A stretch of 64,000 nt of DNA from Cavenderia fasciculata (lineage: Eukaryota; Evosea; Eumycetozoa; Acytosteliales; Cavenderiaceae), in the NCBI RefSeq assembly GCF_000203815.1, contig NW_004457729.1, positions 2,418,674-2,482,673 of the forward strand, written 5' to 3'. Under the pieces are notes generated by a model. It made no database searches, had not been told where the DNA came from, and saw nothing but the letters and a program-made list of their open reading frames with translations. Position 1 is the stretch's first letter. Every line of letters starts with the position of its first letter. Positions 23,917 to 36,204 of this stretch are shown here, in pieces. Position numbers and translations under genes: made by a program.

Positions 23917-26268
23917 ATGAAAAGAACTAAAAGAAATAATAATAATACAGATACATCGTTGATTAACAATTCACAGATTACTGATTTCTTTACTGTTAAA
24001 TCAACACCACCTACTCCCTCCTCCTCCTCCTCCTCCTCCTCGCAATCATCTCAGCAACTCCAGTCTAAATACTTTGGTCAATCTAATCCTACATTTAAGA
24101 AAAGAAAGTCGACTGAAGATGACGACGACAATAATAACCTTCAAGATCAAAGCAATATCATTGTTCAGCAGAAGAAACAAGAACCAAAAGTAAAGAAGGA
24201 TCATGGTGCTGTCGTTTCATCGATTGTTTATAATGCGCCGATGGGAAGTAGTAGTAGTGGAGGTGGATTCGTTTCATCATCTCTTCTCTTAAATAAGAAT
24301 AATAATACATCTACATCTACAACAACATCATCATCCTCTTCTTTGTTAAATAATAATAATAATAATAATAGTTTACAACAACCAAAAAAAGTACACTCAT
24401 TCCTTTCTGTAAATGGAGTATTAAAAAGAAGTAATGGAGGTGATGATGACTTTGATTTACCTTCACATTTATCAATGGTACAACCAATTAAACCAATTGT
24501 ACCAACTACTACAACTACAACAACAAGATCATTGTTGGGTGGTCAATCATCTATATCATCTCAATTAAATCAATTCTCTGCATCGAGTATGACCAACCAA
24601 CGAGGTGGTCCATATGGAAATGTACCACCAAAGTTTACATCGACTCTATCATCACCGGTACAACAACAATCTCGTCCGTCTTCTTCGGTAGCGGTACTTA
24701 AAAAAGATCAAATAGAAATATCATCAACACTAACCGAAGAACAGAAAGCAATTGTCAACTATGTATTGGAGGGAAAGAATCTATTCTTTACAGGTAGTGC
24801 AGGTACTGGAAAGAGTTTTGTGTTGAAAGAGATTGTTAAATGTCTCAGACAATTATATGGTAGTGACAAGGTACACGTAACAGCGAGTACTGGTATTGCT
24901 GCATGTTCGGTTGGTGGAACAACACTACATTCATTTGCCGGTGTTAGTCTAGGTGACAAATCGGCGCGAGATTATATAACCTACATTGAAAACAATCAAA
25001 CTGTTTTTAATCGTTGGAGAACCTGTAAAGCTCTCATTGTCGATGAAGTATCAATGATATCTTCGGATCTATTTGACAAGATTGAAGAAATTGCAAGATC
25101 AATTAGAAAAAGTAAACGTTCATTTGGTGGTGTTCAAGTTATTCTAGTTGGTGATTTCTTTCAACTTTCTCCAGTTACAAATAATCAACAAAATCAAAAT
25201 AATAATAATAATTATGGTGGTGGTGGAGATCCTGCAGATGATCTTTTATCAATGTTGGATCAATCTGCAAAAAGAGCATCACCCTATTGTTTTGATGCAA
25301 AGTGTTGGGAGAGTGTTATTGAAAGATGTATCCTTCTTCGTCAAGTTTTTCGTCAAAAGGATTCTCAATTTGTTGATCTATTGAATCAAATTAGATTTGG
25401 AACTTTTGATTATAAATCAATAGACTATTTAAATCAAAAATGTGTAAACAATAATTTACAACGTTCAGATGGTATCATTCCAACTATTCTTTGTATGTAT
25501 CAAAGTATTAAATATATTATATATATATATATTTTCTAACTAATTGTTTATTTTTTAGATCCAAAAAGAATTCAAGTAGATAAAGAAAATCAACAGAAAT
25601 TGGATCAATTGACAACCGAGGGGATGACATTTACAGCGGTGGATGTAGGTTCGGACAATTATAGAAAGACATTTGATAATATGCAAGCACCACAATCTCT
25701 GACACTAAAGATTGGATCACAAGTGATTCTACTAAAGAATTTGGATTTTGAACAAGGTTTGGTCAATGGAGCAAGAGGAGTGGTGATTGGATTCTCAGAT
25801 AGTGACATTGTGCAACCAGTGGTTAGATTTGCTAGTGGGGCAGAGGTTGTTGTCGGTATTGAAATTTGGAAAATAGAAATTGGCAGTCTGACAGTTGCCT
25901 CTAGGCGTCAGTTACCACTGGCATTGGCTTGGGCTTTGACTATACATAAAAGTCAGGGTATGACCATTGACAGATTGATAGTCGATCTCGATGGAACCTT
26001 TCAAAATGGACAAGCATATGTAGCTCTCAGTAGAGCAACATCACTCGAAGGATTGCAATTAAAAACTCCTGCAAAACCTAAACATTTCAAGGTTGATCAA
26101 GGTGTTGTCAAATTTTATCAAAAAATTGAAAGTATTTCAAATCAAGATAATAATAATCAAAATAATAATAATCAACAAATAACAAATAACAATAACAATA
26201 ATAACCGAAATATTAATAATAATCAACAATTAACAAATAATCAAAATAATCAAAATAATAATAATAAT

Positions 26269-26317
<49 letters not shown>

Positions 26318-26424
26318 TAAATAGTCAATTCACCACTTCTACAACAAGCACTACTACTACTACATATGGACAAGGGCAATCAATATCTCAAATTGATCTT
26401 GATGACCTAGAGTTTGATTTTTAG
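23917..26424 (+). CDS. pif1: PIF1-family 5'-3' DNA helicase
   Basis: Exons 23917-25492 and 25559-26424 give 813 residues. The start at 23917 (MKRTKRNNNN) is chosen because the upstream in-frame codons are AT-rich leader. Residues 1 to about 260 are low complexity (Ser, Asn, Thr) with a possible PCNA-type start (QITDFF), then the superfamily 1B helicase. Motif I is GSAGTGKS with K299, motif II is LIVDEVSMI, motif III is VILVGDFFQLSP, and the PIF1 signature (Y)CFDAKCWE is present. The C-terminal motifs are LVNGARGVV and LALAWALTIHKSQGMTID, and motif VI is AYVALSRATSLEGL. All motifs are intact. The tail has a long Asn tract encoded by AAT repeats. By family it unwinds G-quadruplex and telomeric DNA and acts in nuclear and/or mitochondrial genome maintenance. 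Confidence 0.95.
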
Positions 26425-27084
26425 AGAATAAAAATTGCAATGGGTCCTGCATTGCGTTGGATAAATATGATTTATTTGGTGCAATTAACAAAACAATACA
26501 ATTAATTATTCTGTCATTTGGATTGACATATATCAACACTTTTGATTTCATTTCAAATTTCAAATCAAATTAGAAATTGGCGCTCGAATCCTCTTTTTAA
26601 TGGTTATCATTGCCATGTTTTGTCTCTCCTTTGCCAATGCTTAAGACTGTCGTGGTAATGCCCGTTCCAAGTACGACGGTTGCCTTTTTATTTATCCACA
26701 AGCTGTTTGCCAAAAGCAATTACAACTTGACCTCGCTTTATGTTAAACAATCCTGTCACTCATCTATGGAACAACAAGTTAGTTGTCAACAACCATGGGC
26801 ACTCCCAGCCAACTTAATTCAAATACAATAAATATTTCCCCACAATCTATAATCAATATATATATATATATATATAATTATTGTTTCTGCAGATGAACCA
26901 CCTACCAAACTATTCAGTTGTATAATTTGAACTGGAGTTCTTCAATTAGTCAAATATTTAAAAATGCGTTTGGGTTAACCCTAACCCCAAGTTTTTAAAG
27001 GAAGAAAAACATTTAAAATCCCCAATATATATGTAAAGAGATATTTGTAACAATAGATAATAGATAATAATAATAATAGTAGCA
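26425..27084. other. Intergenic region between PIF1 and the EF-hand-like gene
   Basis: Holds the short pseudogene-like patch at 26600-26830 listed separately, a TA microsatellite at 26856-26874 and a GGTTAACCCTAACCCC stretch near 26972-26987. The remainder is AT-rich with no open frame. Confidence 0.4.
26600..26830 (+). pseudogene. Possible remnant of a small secreted cysteine-containing protein
   Basis: An ATG at 26600 opens a 14-residue signal-peptide-like run (MVIIAMFCLSFANA). A stop codon follows directly and the same frame then continues with DCRGN, DGCLFIYP and QAVCQ, i.e. spaced cysteines as in small secreted proteins. If the stop was once CAA the reading would be a normal secreted precursor, cleaved before QDC. 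A second stop comes about 33 codons later. No intron repairs it. This may be coincidence in 230 bases; a decayed host gene is my best reading. Confidence 0.3.
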
Positions 27085-28588
27085 ATGAATCACTCAACGA
27101 TTATTAATCCTTTCAAAGTATATGACCCATTTTTAAATAGTGAGAGATTTACTTTAAAGGAGATTCAAGTGTTTGAAAGAATCTTCAAGACGATAGATAC
27201 TCAATCAAAAGGATTCATATCAAAGGAAGACTACTCTAAATATTCAAATGGATCGGTCCAACAACCAACAGATTCACCATTCACTCTTCCTTCGTTTGAG
27301 AGCTTTCTCATCTTTAGAAATACAACTATCACCTTTTGTAAGAGATATTATCTAACACACACACACCAACCAATCAATCAATCAATCGTTGTAAGACCTG
27401 ACTAATAGTTATTTATGTTTCTATATAGATCAATTCCTAAGTACTTTAAGTTTAATAGGTATAAAGTTAACTTTTGCATCACAAGCTGCAACAACAACAA
27501 CAACAACAGATGGGAGTAGACCAGCGTCAACGAACCTTCTTCTTAACAACAATAACAATAGAGATTCATATTATTCATCATCACCTCAGACACCAAGATT
27601 ATTGACCACTAATACTTCCACAACTACCTCTGCATCTTCTCTTGCTGCTGCATTGGCTGCTGCAAACATTACTACTACACCAGTACAACAACCCTCTTCT
27701 TCTTCTTCTTCTGTATCATCATCCAAACCACCAACACAAATATCACCTTCGAAATCATCGACACCTCCTATTGCTATTGCCAAAAAAGATAATGCTACTA
27801 GTCGATTATCAACGAGATCACCTTCACCAGTGGTTGTAAATACACCTGCATCAACAGCATTATCACCAAGAGCATCTAATAACAACAATAGTAGTAGTAG
27901 TAGTAGTGCACCAGTAGCAGTAGTGTCTGCTTCTTCCTCTTCATCTACATCACCTGCTACTGTTGCTACTGCACCTTTACTATCATCATCACCTGATAAT
28001 GTGACTAGTACCAAAACGACTACTTGTACAAGCACTACCGATTCTACAACAGTTACTACTACCACTACAAAGACTACCACTACAACTACCACAACTACTA
28101 CTACATTGGCCGATGAAAATGAATCTCTAGCCATCGAACAACAACAACAACAACAACAACAACAAGAGGAGGATCAAGTAGTACCAGTTGAAACACAACA
28201 ACAACCAAAAGAAAAAGAATTGGAAGAAACAAAGGTACAACCACCTCCTTCTGCTCAACCACCTGTAAAAGATGAACAACCATCACAACAACTAATACAA
28301 CCAATTAAAGAAGAACCTACACCAGTGGATCAACAGACACCAACAACACCAATAACACCAAACACTCCACTTTCAGCAAGTAAAGATAGAGCATTAAATA
28401 TCTTTGGAAGTCCAGAGAAAAACACACCAATATCCTTGTCTCTATCATCATCACAAGATCTAAGCAATGAAGAAGGAACAAGAACTACCATTAGAATACA
28501 ATCACCAACCATACTAGTTAGACCAACTTCAACAACACCACCAAGATTCAGTAAATTAGGAAACCATAGAGACAACTCTAAAAAATAG
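27085..28588 (+). CDS. Low-complexity protein with one EF-hand-like motif, function unknown
   Basis: Exons 27085-27337 and 27429-28588 give 470 residues. Near residues 30-50 FERIFKTIDTQSKGF has the layout of an EF-hand loop (D, then S/T, G and I at the expected spacing), but one helix-loop-helix alone cannot be taken as calcium-binding. Residues 85-115 (FLSTLSLIGIKLTFAS) are hydrophobic. From about 120 to the end the protein is Thr/Ser/Pro/Gln-rich, with a nine-Gln tract (28137-28163), and ends KFSKLGN-like and basic. No catalytic domain is visible. Its neighbours give no clue. It could be a calmodulin-related regulatory protein with a disordered tail. Confidence 0.75.
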
Positions 28589-29013
28589 AGAGAGTGTGAG
28601 AGCAACGAAACAAAACGAACACACACACACAAACACATTGTGGATGTGGGTTACGATGGACATGTTTGTAGTCAATCTATTGTTGTACATGTAGATAATA
28701 ATAATAATAATAATAGTAATAATAATAATTAGGAAAAAAAAAAAACTTGTAATTTGTAAGTGGGGAAAAAGGGTGAAGATGTAATATATAATAGTAATAG
28801 CAATAGTAATAATATAAATCTTTTAGATCACAAGTCAGAGTAGGAAGGAGGAGTAGTAGAGTGAAACATAACATAACAAACACAATGGACATGACAAATG
28901 TGTTCACATTCAGAGATGAATTTATTTATTTAATAATAATAATATTTTTAATTTTATAAATAAACATAGTATTTATTTAAATTATAAATATATATAAATA
29001 GAGAGAGAGAATA
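28589..29013. promoter_or_regulatory. Intergenic region before the cysteine-rich surface protein gene
   Basis: ACAC and AAT microsatellites, an A-run at 28735-28744 and AT-rich DNA up to the AGAGAGAGAATA leader. No gene seen. Confidence 0.3.
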
Positions 29014-30204
29014 ATGAAATTTCTCCAGATCTCTTTTGTTTTATTATTGTTGTATATCATTCCATTTTTGTTGGTAGATGGAAGAAAGGATATCATCCCA
29101 ATTATTATACAAGAGTGCTCAATTAATTTACATGAAGGTCAAACTTGTGTATCTCAACTGTATGTATTATACCAAAATCATCAAACTACTTTTATTTATA
29201 TTAACTTTTTTTTATTTTTTAGAACAATTAATTATAATTTACAATGTGATCGATATTCATATTGTTTAAATGGAACTTGTGTTGGAGCCTTAAAAGAAAG
29301 TAGTAAATGTGATAACTCAACAAGATGTGATGTTGGTTTATATTGCAAGAATGGAACATGCGAAAATTATCTTGGTCAATTGTAAGAGAAATCCATGATC
29401 TATTGTGATGCTGCAAAACTTTAATGGTATTTACTTTTTTTATTTTCTTAGGATTGGATCAAAATGTACCATTGATAGTAATTGTATTGGAAATAGTACA
29501 GAATGTACAAATGGTATTTGTGTAGTGTCAAATAGTGGATGTACAGTACATTTGGATTGTCCATGGAATCAATATTGCATGGATGGTAAATGTCAACCTA
29601 AAAGTGATGGAAAATGCCAAATTAGCGAACAATGTCTATCAAAGAAAATATGTGGTATCAATGGCGAATGTACTGATAGATTCCAACAAGGAAAAGGTGA
29701 TAAATGTAAAGATATTTATGAATGTGAAACTCATCTCTATGTATGTAAACAAAAGAAATAATGAATGATTATTTGTTTATTTATGTATTTAATTATTTAT
29801 TTAATTTCTTTGTTTAGTGTAATAATGGAACATGTGATGAACTTAAAATATCAAATCAAAAATGTTTATCAGCATGTGATTGTAGGGTAAATGAATATTG
29901 TTCATATGATTTATCATCAAATAGAATGGTTTGTCATAATGAAACTCAACTCAATTTTAAACCATTATGTATTCTCTGTCACAAGGAATTGATTAATTGT
30001 ATGGAAAAGAATAGTTGTCCCTATGACAACTCTCCAAATATCCTAATGAATGAGTGTATCAAGAATGAATGTATGGGCAACTACAAGAAATATACTGATC
30101 AATGCACACCTTACAAAGCATTGTCAAGTGGCAACAAAACTATTGTCAATCCAATGACCATTCTATTTTCTCTTTTGGTTTTATTTTATTTATGTTTATT
30201 TTAA
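29014..30204 (+). CDS. Secreted or GPI-anchored cysteine-rich repeat protein
   Basis: Exons 29014-29159, 29223-29381, 29452-29740 and 29818-30204 give 326 residues, all joined in frame. An N-terminal signal peptide (MKFLQISFVLLLLYIIPFLL) is followed by repeated cysteine modules of the form C-x2-D-x2-C-x5-7-C-x2-G-x-C (CDRYSYCLNGTC, CDVGLYCKNGTC, CPWNQYCMDGKC, CNNGTC). These resemble EB/dickkopf-type modules common in dictyostelid surface proteins. The last 20 residues are hydrophobic (FSLLVLFYLCLF) after SSGNKTIVNP, as expected for a GPI signal; the small residues SSGN would be the omega-site candidates. Several NxT/NxS sites are present. A cell-surface or adhesion role is inferred from the layout only. 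It is convergent with the next gene, 81 bases apart. Confidence 0.85.
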
Positions 30205-30285
30205 ATAAATAAATGGAAAAGATTTAAATTTAAACAAAAAGGTTATTTTTTTTTTTTGAAAAGTTTTTGATTCTTTTCTATTGTT

Positions 30286-31173
30286 TTATCTAGAGTCTAC
30301 ATAGAAACTAAATGGATTAGGCTTCATAGTGAGACCAAAGTTTTCAGTGAAATCAATCTTTTCAGTTGCAGGTCTAAACTTGAAGTTGAGGAGCATGTTG
30401 GAAACAGCCAAATACAATTCATCTTGGGCAAGGTTTAAACCTACACAATTTCTTGGTCCGATGCCAAATGGAAGCCAACTGTCAGCTGGTGTCTCTCCCA
30501 AAAATCTCTCTGGCATAAATACATGTGGATTTGGATATAATTTTTCATCCAAATGTACACTATATACATTCATAACCATTTGAGTCTAAATAATAACTTT
30601 AAATTAACATCATTGTCTATAAAATTTTATATATATTTTTTTTGATACGTACACCCTTTGGAATATAATAACCACCACAAGTGACAGCTTCTTTGGATGT
30701 TCTGTTCAATGCCAATGGAACGATTGGATTCATTCTGAGTACTTCCTTGATAGTGGCGACAGTGTATGGAGTGCTACTACGATGAGAAATGTCGGCACGA
30801 CCACCCTTTCCAACAGCATCCAACAATTCTTGATAAATCTTTTCTTGTACATGTTGGTTTTGAAGAAGACGTAAAACGAGCCATTCCAAGGTTAAAGAAC
30901 TAGTATCTGTTCCTGCGACCAACAAATCAATACCAATACTAACCAATCCCAATTCATTATCAACTCCCTTTGTATTAATAAGAATTTCATCATATAAATC
31001 CTTTGGACTAAAATGAATGAAAGTTAATAATGGTTAGTGTTGTTTCGTAGCTGGTTCTTTTTCTTTTTCTTTTTCTACATACTTTTTCTCATCTAAATTC
31101 TTTACATGTTTATGATAAATTTGTGAAATATGAGATCTTAAACCTGTCATGATATTTCCTACAAAGAAAATCC

Positions 31174-31214
<41 letters not shown>

Positions 31215-32177
31215 AAAGGAAATATAATGTAAAAAGAAATTTAGGACATACTTGAAAAAGTATAATGGACGAAGAGCATAGATATAATCTCCAAGATGAC
31301 CAGCTCCAGTTCCAACAAGGAGTTTATCAATTCTACTGTTTAATTCAACAAATTCAGGTGTTTCACTATCAAATGGTGTTTCCATTCCAAAAGCCAATTT
31401 TGTAATAATATTCATTGAATATTTCTTAAAATACATTCTTGGATTAAACTGTATAGAATAGAGATAGATAGAAAGTGATTAGAGAATGACAAATGGAATA
31501 AAAGAATTCTATTATGAATGATTTCATCATACCAATTGTTGAGACTTTGCATAAAGTTTCATTTGTCCCAATAGTCCATCTACTTGAGAATGAACAATAC
31601 TATTGACAGCTTTAATCTTGAGTTTGGTAAAAGTTGGAGATACTAATCCTCTCTGGTATACCCATCTCTCGTCTTCACCACTAACAATATTGGTGTAGTT
31701 ACTAGAGTACAAGGCATAAGTAGGCGAATGATGACGATTTAAAAAGTTTTCTATCAAATGGAAAGAAAAGTAAGTAAATGTGTTTGTTGTAGATATTGTT
31801 TAGTTTTGGGACAAAGTACCATGATTATTAATCCAAACTTCACGAATCACCTTTGGATCAGTGACTACTACAGTGTAGGTATCACCCATCCAAAGAGAAT
31901 AGACGCCTCCAAACTTGTCTGCCAAACGCTTGAACCCTTGGTGTGGAAGGTCTCCCAACAAAGGAAGGGCTCCCAATATTGGCCATGAAACTGGTCCAGG
32001 AGGATCAGCTGATGAGAACTTTGTATTCTTATTTTTCTACAATTGAAAGAGATTAGATTAGAATGATCAGTGATAGAAATAGATAAATAGAGAGAGAGAG
32101 AGAGAGATAAATATACATACAAAAGAAACAAGTAAATAGATTACAACTGCAATCAAGATGTAAATTATAGTTGACAT
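30286..32177 (-). CDS. Cytochrome P450, first of a tandem pair
   Basis: Seven exons on the minus strand (32177-32121, 32036-31820, 31750-31533, 31448-31252, 31172-31083, 31007-30653, 30585-30286) give 477 residues. The N-terminus is a membrane anchor (MSTIIYILIAVVIYLLVSF) followed by the proline hinge PPGPVSWPILG. The I-helix oxygen-activation motif is VAGTDTSS, the K-helix is EVLR, the PERF motif is PERFLGE, and the heme loop is FGIGPRNCVG with C425. All are intact, so it should be an active ER monooxygenase. The family looks like the CYP508/513 type of dictyostelids, but I cannot assign a number. Substrate unknown. It is next to and in the same direction as a paralogue, so a local duplication is evident. 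Confidence 0.93.
31180..31214. repeat. (AAAT)n microsatellite in a P450 intron
   Basis: About eight copies of the AAAT/AATA unit inside the intron between exons 4 and 5 of the first P450 gene. Confidence 0.8.
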
Positions 32178-32588
32178 TTTGAGATAGATTGAGAGAGAGG
32201 GAAAGAAATAAACTAAACTTCTATCTGTAACTGTTAATTATCTATTTAATGATCATCATTGAAAAAAGATAAAGATGAAGAGATGAGTGGTAGCAACGAC
32301 AACCAGAGCTCTGGCAACATTGTGGGGATAGTAACAGTTGTCTTGTCAATCGACATGATCACAAACCGCTAAAAACACAACAGATGTTTGCGCACGAGGA
32401 ACATCCTACAACACACCAACAGATATCTGTTCGGTTCGTTGATTCTTTTTTTCAAAAATGGGGGAATTTGATTGGCTAAAAATAAAGTGGGAAAAGGATG
32501 GACTGATTGAAAAAGGAAATAGAATGATGATGTTGCAATGGTTCTTTATAAGAATGGTTCATGATATTTGTTTTATTAAGTATTATTA
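32178..32588. promoter_or_regulatory. Promoter region of the first P450 gene
   Basis: 410 bases between the two P450 genes. It has a moderately GC-rich part (about 32290-32440) with CAACAGATGTTTGCG and CACACCAACAGATATCTG-like sequence, and no open frame. Likely promoter of the downstream P450 and terminator of the upstream one. Confidence 0.35.
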
Positions 32589-34601
32589 TTAGGCTCTGGA
32601 AGGTTGTTGTTGTCTGGAATCCAAATAGAATCCATATTCCTTGCTAGGGTGAACGGTTAATCCAAATGCTAAAAAATATCATGATTAATTGGATTGGATT
32701 GGTTGGTTAATATCAACTTTGATTTATGATTGGTTGTTTAGACCAGGATGGTAATGAATGAATGAATGAATATACATACTTTCAGAAAAATCAATTTCAA
32801 CATTATCAGGAGCTCTAAACTTAAAATTGAGTAACATATTGGAAATTGAAACATATAATTCGTCAAGTGCCAAGTTTAAACCAACACCTACACAGTTGTT
32901 TAACAAAAATAAATAAATAATATTAATATTTGCTCACATAACAATTTGTTTTTGATTTTGATTTTCATTATGCATACAATTTCTTTGACCAATACCAAAT
33001 GGAATCCAAGCATCTGCAGGGACATCAACTAAAAATCTTTCTGGAATAAATTGATTTGGATTTTGATAGATCTTTTTGTTTCTATGTAGTCCATGAATAT
33101 TCATTAAAAATTGGGTACCCTTTGGAATAAATTGATCTTGAATAATCATATCCTCTGATGATGCTCTTGACAATGCAAGAGGGGCGATTGGGTTGAGTCT
33201 GAGTACTTCCTTGATAACAGACAATGTGAATGGGGTCGAGTTTCGGTGGGATACATCGACACGGTTTCCATGTCCAACGACAGATACCAATTCTTGGTAT
33301 ACCTTGTCTTGAACCTCTGGATTGGTAATCATTCTCAAAGCAAACCACTCTAATGAAGCTGCTGTTGTATCTGTTCCAGCCAACAACAAATCACATCCAA
33401 CACTAAGAATTCCACATTCATTATCCATACCTGTTGATTGAATAATCATTTCATCCATTAAATCTTTTGGTCTAAACAATTTAAATAAAAAAAAAAGATT
33501 AATAAATTATTTTTTTAAATAAGATATAGTTAATAAATCTTACTCTTTCTCATCAAGATTAGTAATATGTTCATCATAAATTTTTTTAATTAGTGATCTA
33601 AGATCACTCATTGCAGTTCCTCCAAGTTTCATTTCTAAAAAAAAATAATTAATTAATTATTAATCTTTTTGGTTTGTTGATATTTTTTTTGTTTTTTGAT
33701 CTTACGGAAAAAGAATAGAGGTCTTAGGAAATGAATAAAATCACCCAATGTACCAGTACCACCATTAAGAAAGATACTGTCCATCTTTTTAATTATTTCT
33801 TTAAATTCTTCACTGTCCTTTTCAAATGGTGAATCAAATCCAAATGCAATTCTTGTAATAATATTCATTGTAAATTTCTTAAAATATAATCTTGGTTTAA
33901 ACTAGAGAGATAGAATAGAATCTATTATTAGTACAATTTAAATATTCTTATTTTTAGTTCATTATTATTATTATTATTATTATTTTGATTATTATTATTA
34001 TTATTATTATTTGTACATACCAAAGTATTTGATTTTTCAAAAGTTTTCATGTGATTTAATAATTGAGTACATTGATTTTGAACGACTTTGGCATGATGGG
34101 TTTTAACCTTTAGTTTGGTAAATGATGGTGATACCATGCCTCTATTGAATGTCCATCTTTCCAAATCACCAGATACAATGTTTGTATAGTTGTTTGAATA
34201 GACGGCCGATGTTGGGGTATGATATCTATTGACGACAATGTCATGTCTCTTTACCCAAATTTCTCTAATTGATTCAACATCTCTACAAACTATACTGTAG
34301 GCATCACCCATCCACAACGCATACATATCACATCCCAATGTATCTGCCAAGGTATCAAGTGATCGATGTGGTTTATCACCCAATACATGTAATGAACCCA
34401 ATACTGGTACAGCCCATGGTCTTTTTGGATCTTTTGTTGATAATCCTCTATTCTTATTAATCTACAAATATTATATATATAAATAGATTAGTAAATAGAT
34501 TCTATGTACCAACACACACACCAATCTCACTCTGTTTTGTTGTTACTTACAAAAGAAAAGATTAAATATAAAGCTGGTAAAAGTACAATATAAAATAACA
34601 T
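32589..34601 (-). CDS. Cytochrome P450, second of a tandem pair
   Basis: Seven exons (34601-34551, 34461-34021, 33901-33706, 33634-33544, 33471-32978, 32887-32780, 32668-32589) give 486 residues. N-terminal anchor MLFYIVLLPALYLIFSF, I-helix LAGTDTTA, EVLR, PERFLVD and heme loop FGIGQRNCVG, whose Cys codon is itself split by an intron (t|gt). It shares four intron positions with its neighbour but lacks two of them and has two of its own. Protein identity to the neighbour is moderate and spread evenly, so the duplication is not recent. A Asn-rich AAT tract lies inside intron 2 (about 33960-34010), not in the protein. An active ER monooxygenase of unknown substrate. Confidence 0.92.
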
Positions 34602-35280
34602 GTTTGTTTCTGTTTAATTGTTTGTTACAAGCAATTGTGTGGTATAACAATCATTGCAATGGATCAATCGTTTCGTAGAGAGGAGAGCAACAACCATGAT
34701 GGAGTTGGCGGAAAACAGATAAAAAAAGGGCAAAACAGAAATATCTGTTTTGATCGAGACGAGGCGTTTGTTCATAAGATCTTTAATCTTGCGGCTGGTT
34801 CTTTATTCCTTTCATTGAAAATACTTTATATTATATGATACTGTTTATCGTGATCAATGTCATTTCTTAAATCAACCATCGGCTGATCGTTTTATTCCAA
34901 ATCTTAATAATTAATTAATTAAATTCTTCATCAATAATGATTTCAACCTGTGACCTAGGTCATTTTTAAAAGAGATAGATTAACTTAATTAATAAAATCA
35001 AATTTATATATATATTTATTATTATTATTAAATTCCTTTCATTTAAAAGTATATAATTGATGATGAAGCGTCTGTGAAAGGTAATGTGAAATCTTATCTT
35101 TGATAATGTTGTTGGTAAATGTTCTAGAATCTCTCCCTCTCTCTCTTTAACCAACCACAAATAAAATTAATTAATTTTAATGTACAAAAAAGGAACTTTC
35201 CTTTTGTTTTTAAAAAAGTATATATATATATATCATGATAGTGATTGATATTATTACAACTTGTTAGATAATATGTGGAT
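34602..35280. promoter_or_regulatory. Intergenic region upstream of the P450 pair
   Basis: Promoter side of the second P450 and 3' side of the SNARE gene. A GC-richer patch at 34650-34800 has a 67-codon frame without recognisable features; the rest has TA microsatellites and poly-AT. I see no gene. Confidence 0.35.
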
Positions 35281-35940
35281 TTAAACAAACCATCTCTTTT
35301 CCATTTTTTTCATAGTTTTATCAGCTTGTTGTAATTGTCCATCAATATCATCAAATCTTTTGTCAAAGGATTTAAGTCGTTCACCTTGAGCTGCCAATTC
35401 CATGTTTATGTTTCCAGTCAATTGAATATTCTCTTGTACTTGACTGATTGATTGTTTAATCATTCTATTTCCACTTTCCATTGTTTTCTGTATTCTATCC
35501 ATACGTTCTCTTGTGTTTAAGTCATTTGACATTGCTTTACTACCACTACTGCCACCCTCCATCAAATGATTCATATTATTTTGATAGTCCAACGATCCTT
35601 TGATTTGTTTTAATGAAGTTTTTGCATTCATCAGTCTCTCCCTATACGTAGATATAGACTTGTTTAAATTATTTGCTTCCATTGATAATGACTCCATATC
35701 TTCATCAATCGATTTAATAAGTATCTCTGCTTTTTTAATTGGTTCTTGTTTTGATTCTATTAGAAGAGAGAAGAAGATGAATGAATTAATAACAACAAAC
35801 AACAACAACAACAAGAAAGATATATATATATATAATTACTTACGATTATCAGTACATGATTTTATAGTATTTAATAATGTATCTAGAGTGTTTAATGATT
35901 TCTTCATATCATCTTCATATGATTTAAATAATGAGTCCAT
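35281..35940 (-). CDS. Vti1-like Qb-SNARE without a visible membrane anchor
   Basis: Exons 35940-35844 and 35756-35281 give 190 residues. The start MDSLFKSYEDDMKKS fits the Vti1 N-terminus (LFxxYExD), and the following helices (IKKAEILIKSIDEDM, then TYRERLMNAKTSLKQ) fit its three-helix Habc-type domain. Residues about 120-185 form a heptad SNARE-like coil (ENIQLTGNINMELAAQGERL, DDIDGQLQQADKTMKKMEKR). Vti1 proteins end in a transmembrane segment; this one stops at KRWFV. No hydrophobic exon with proper splice signals was found downstream, so it is either anchored otherwise, like SNAP-type SNAREs, or my 3' end is incomplete. By family it acts in Golgi-endosome fusion. Confidence 0.7.
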
Positions 35941-36204
35941 GATACTATAATATAATATAATATATAAATAAATAAATATAAATTGAATAAATAAATAAAT
36001 AAATTGAATAAATGAATGAATGAATAACAACTTGTCACTATAATTTATATAAATACTTGTGTGTACTCTTTTTTAAATATTTTTAATTAATGTTTCATTG
36101 AATTTTTTTACTTTAAGTTGGGATCTCTCTTTTGTTTGTTCAAAAGCTTTGACAGAATCAATCGATCATTAATATACATACATAGATATACAATATATAT
36201 AGAG

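Noticed and set aside
26972-26987. Telomere-like CCCTAACCCC, and a similar string at 10570
   Set aside because: Only one or two units, interior to the window, with normal genes on both sides.
27586-28134. 182-codon antisense frame opposite the low-complexity gene
   Set aside because: Val/Asp-rich mirror of Thr/Ser repeat codons; a typical shadow of a repeat-rich coding strand.
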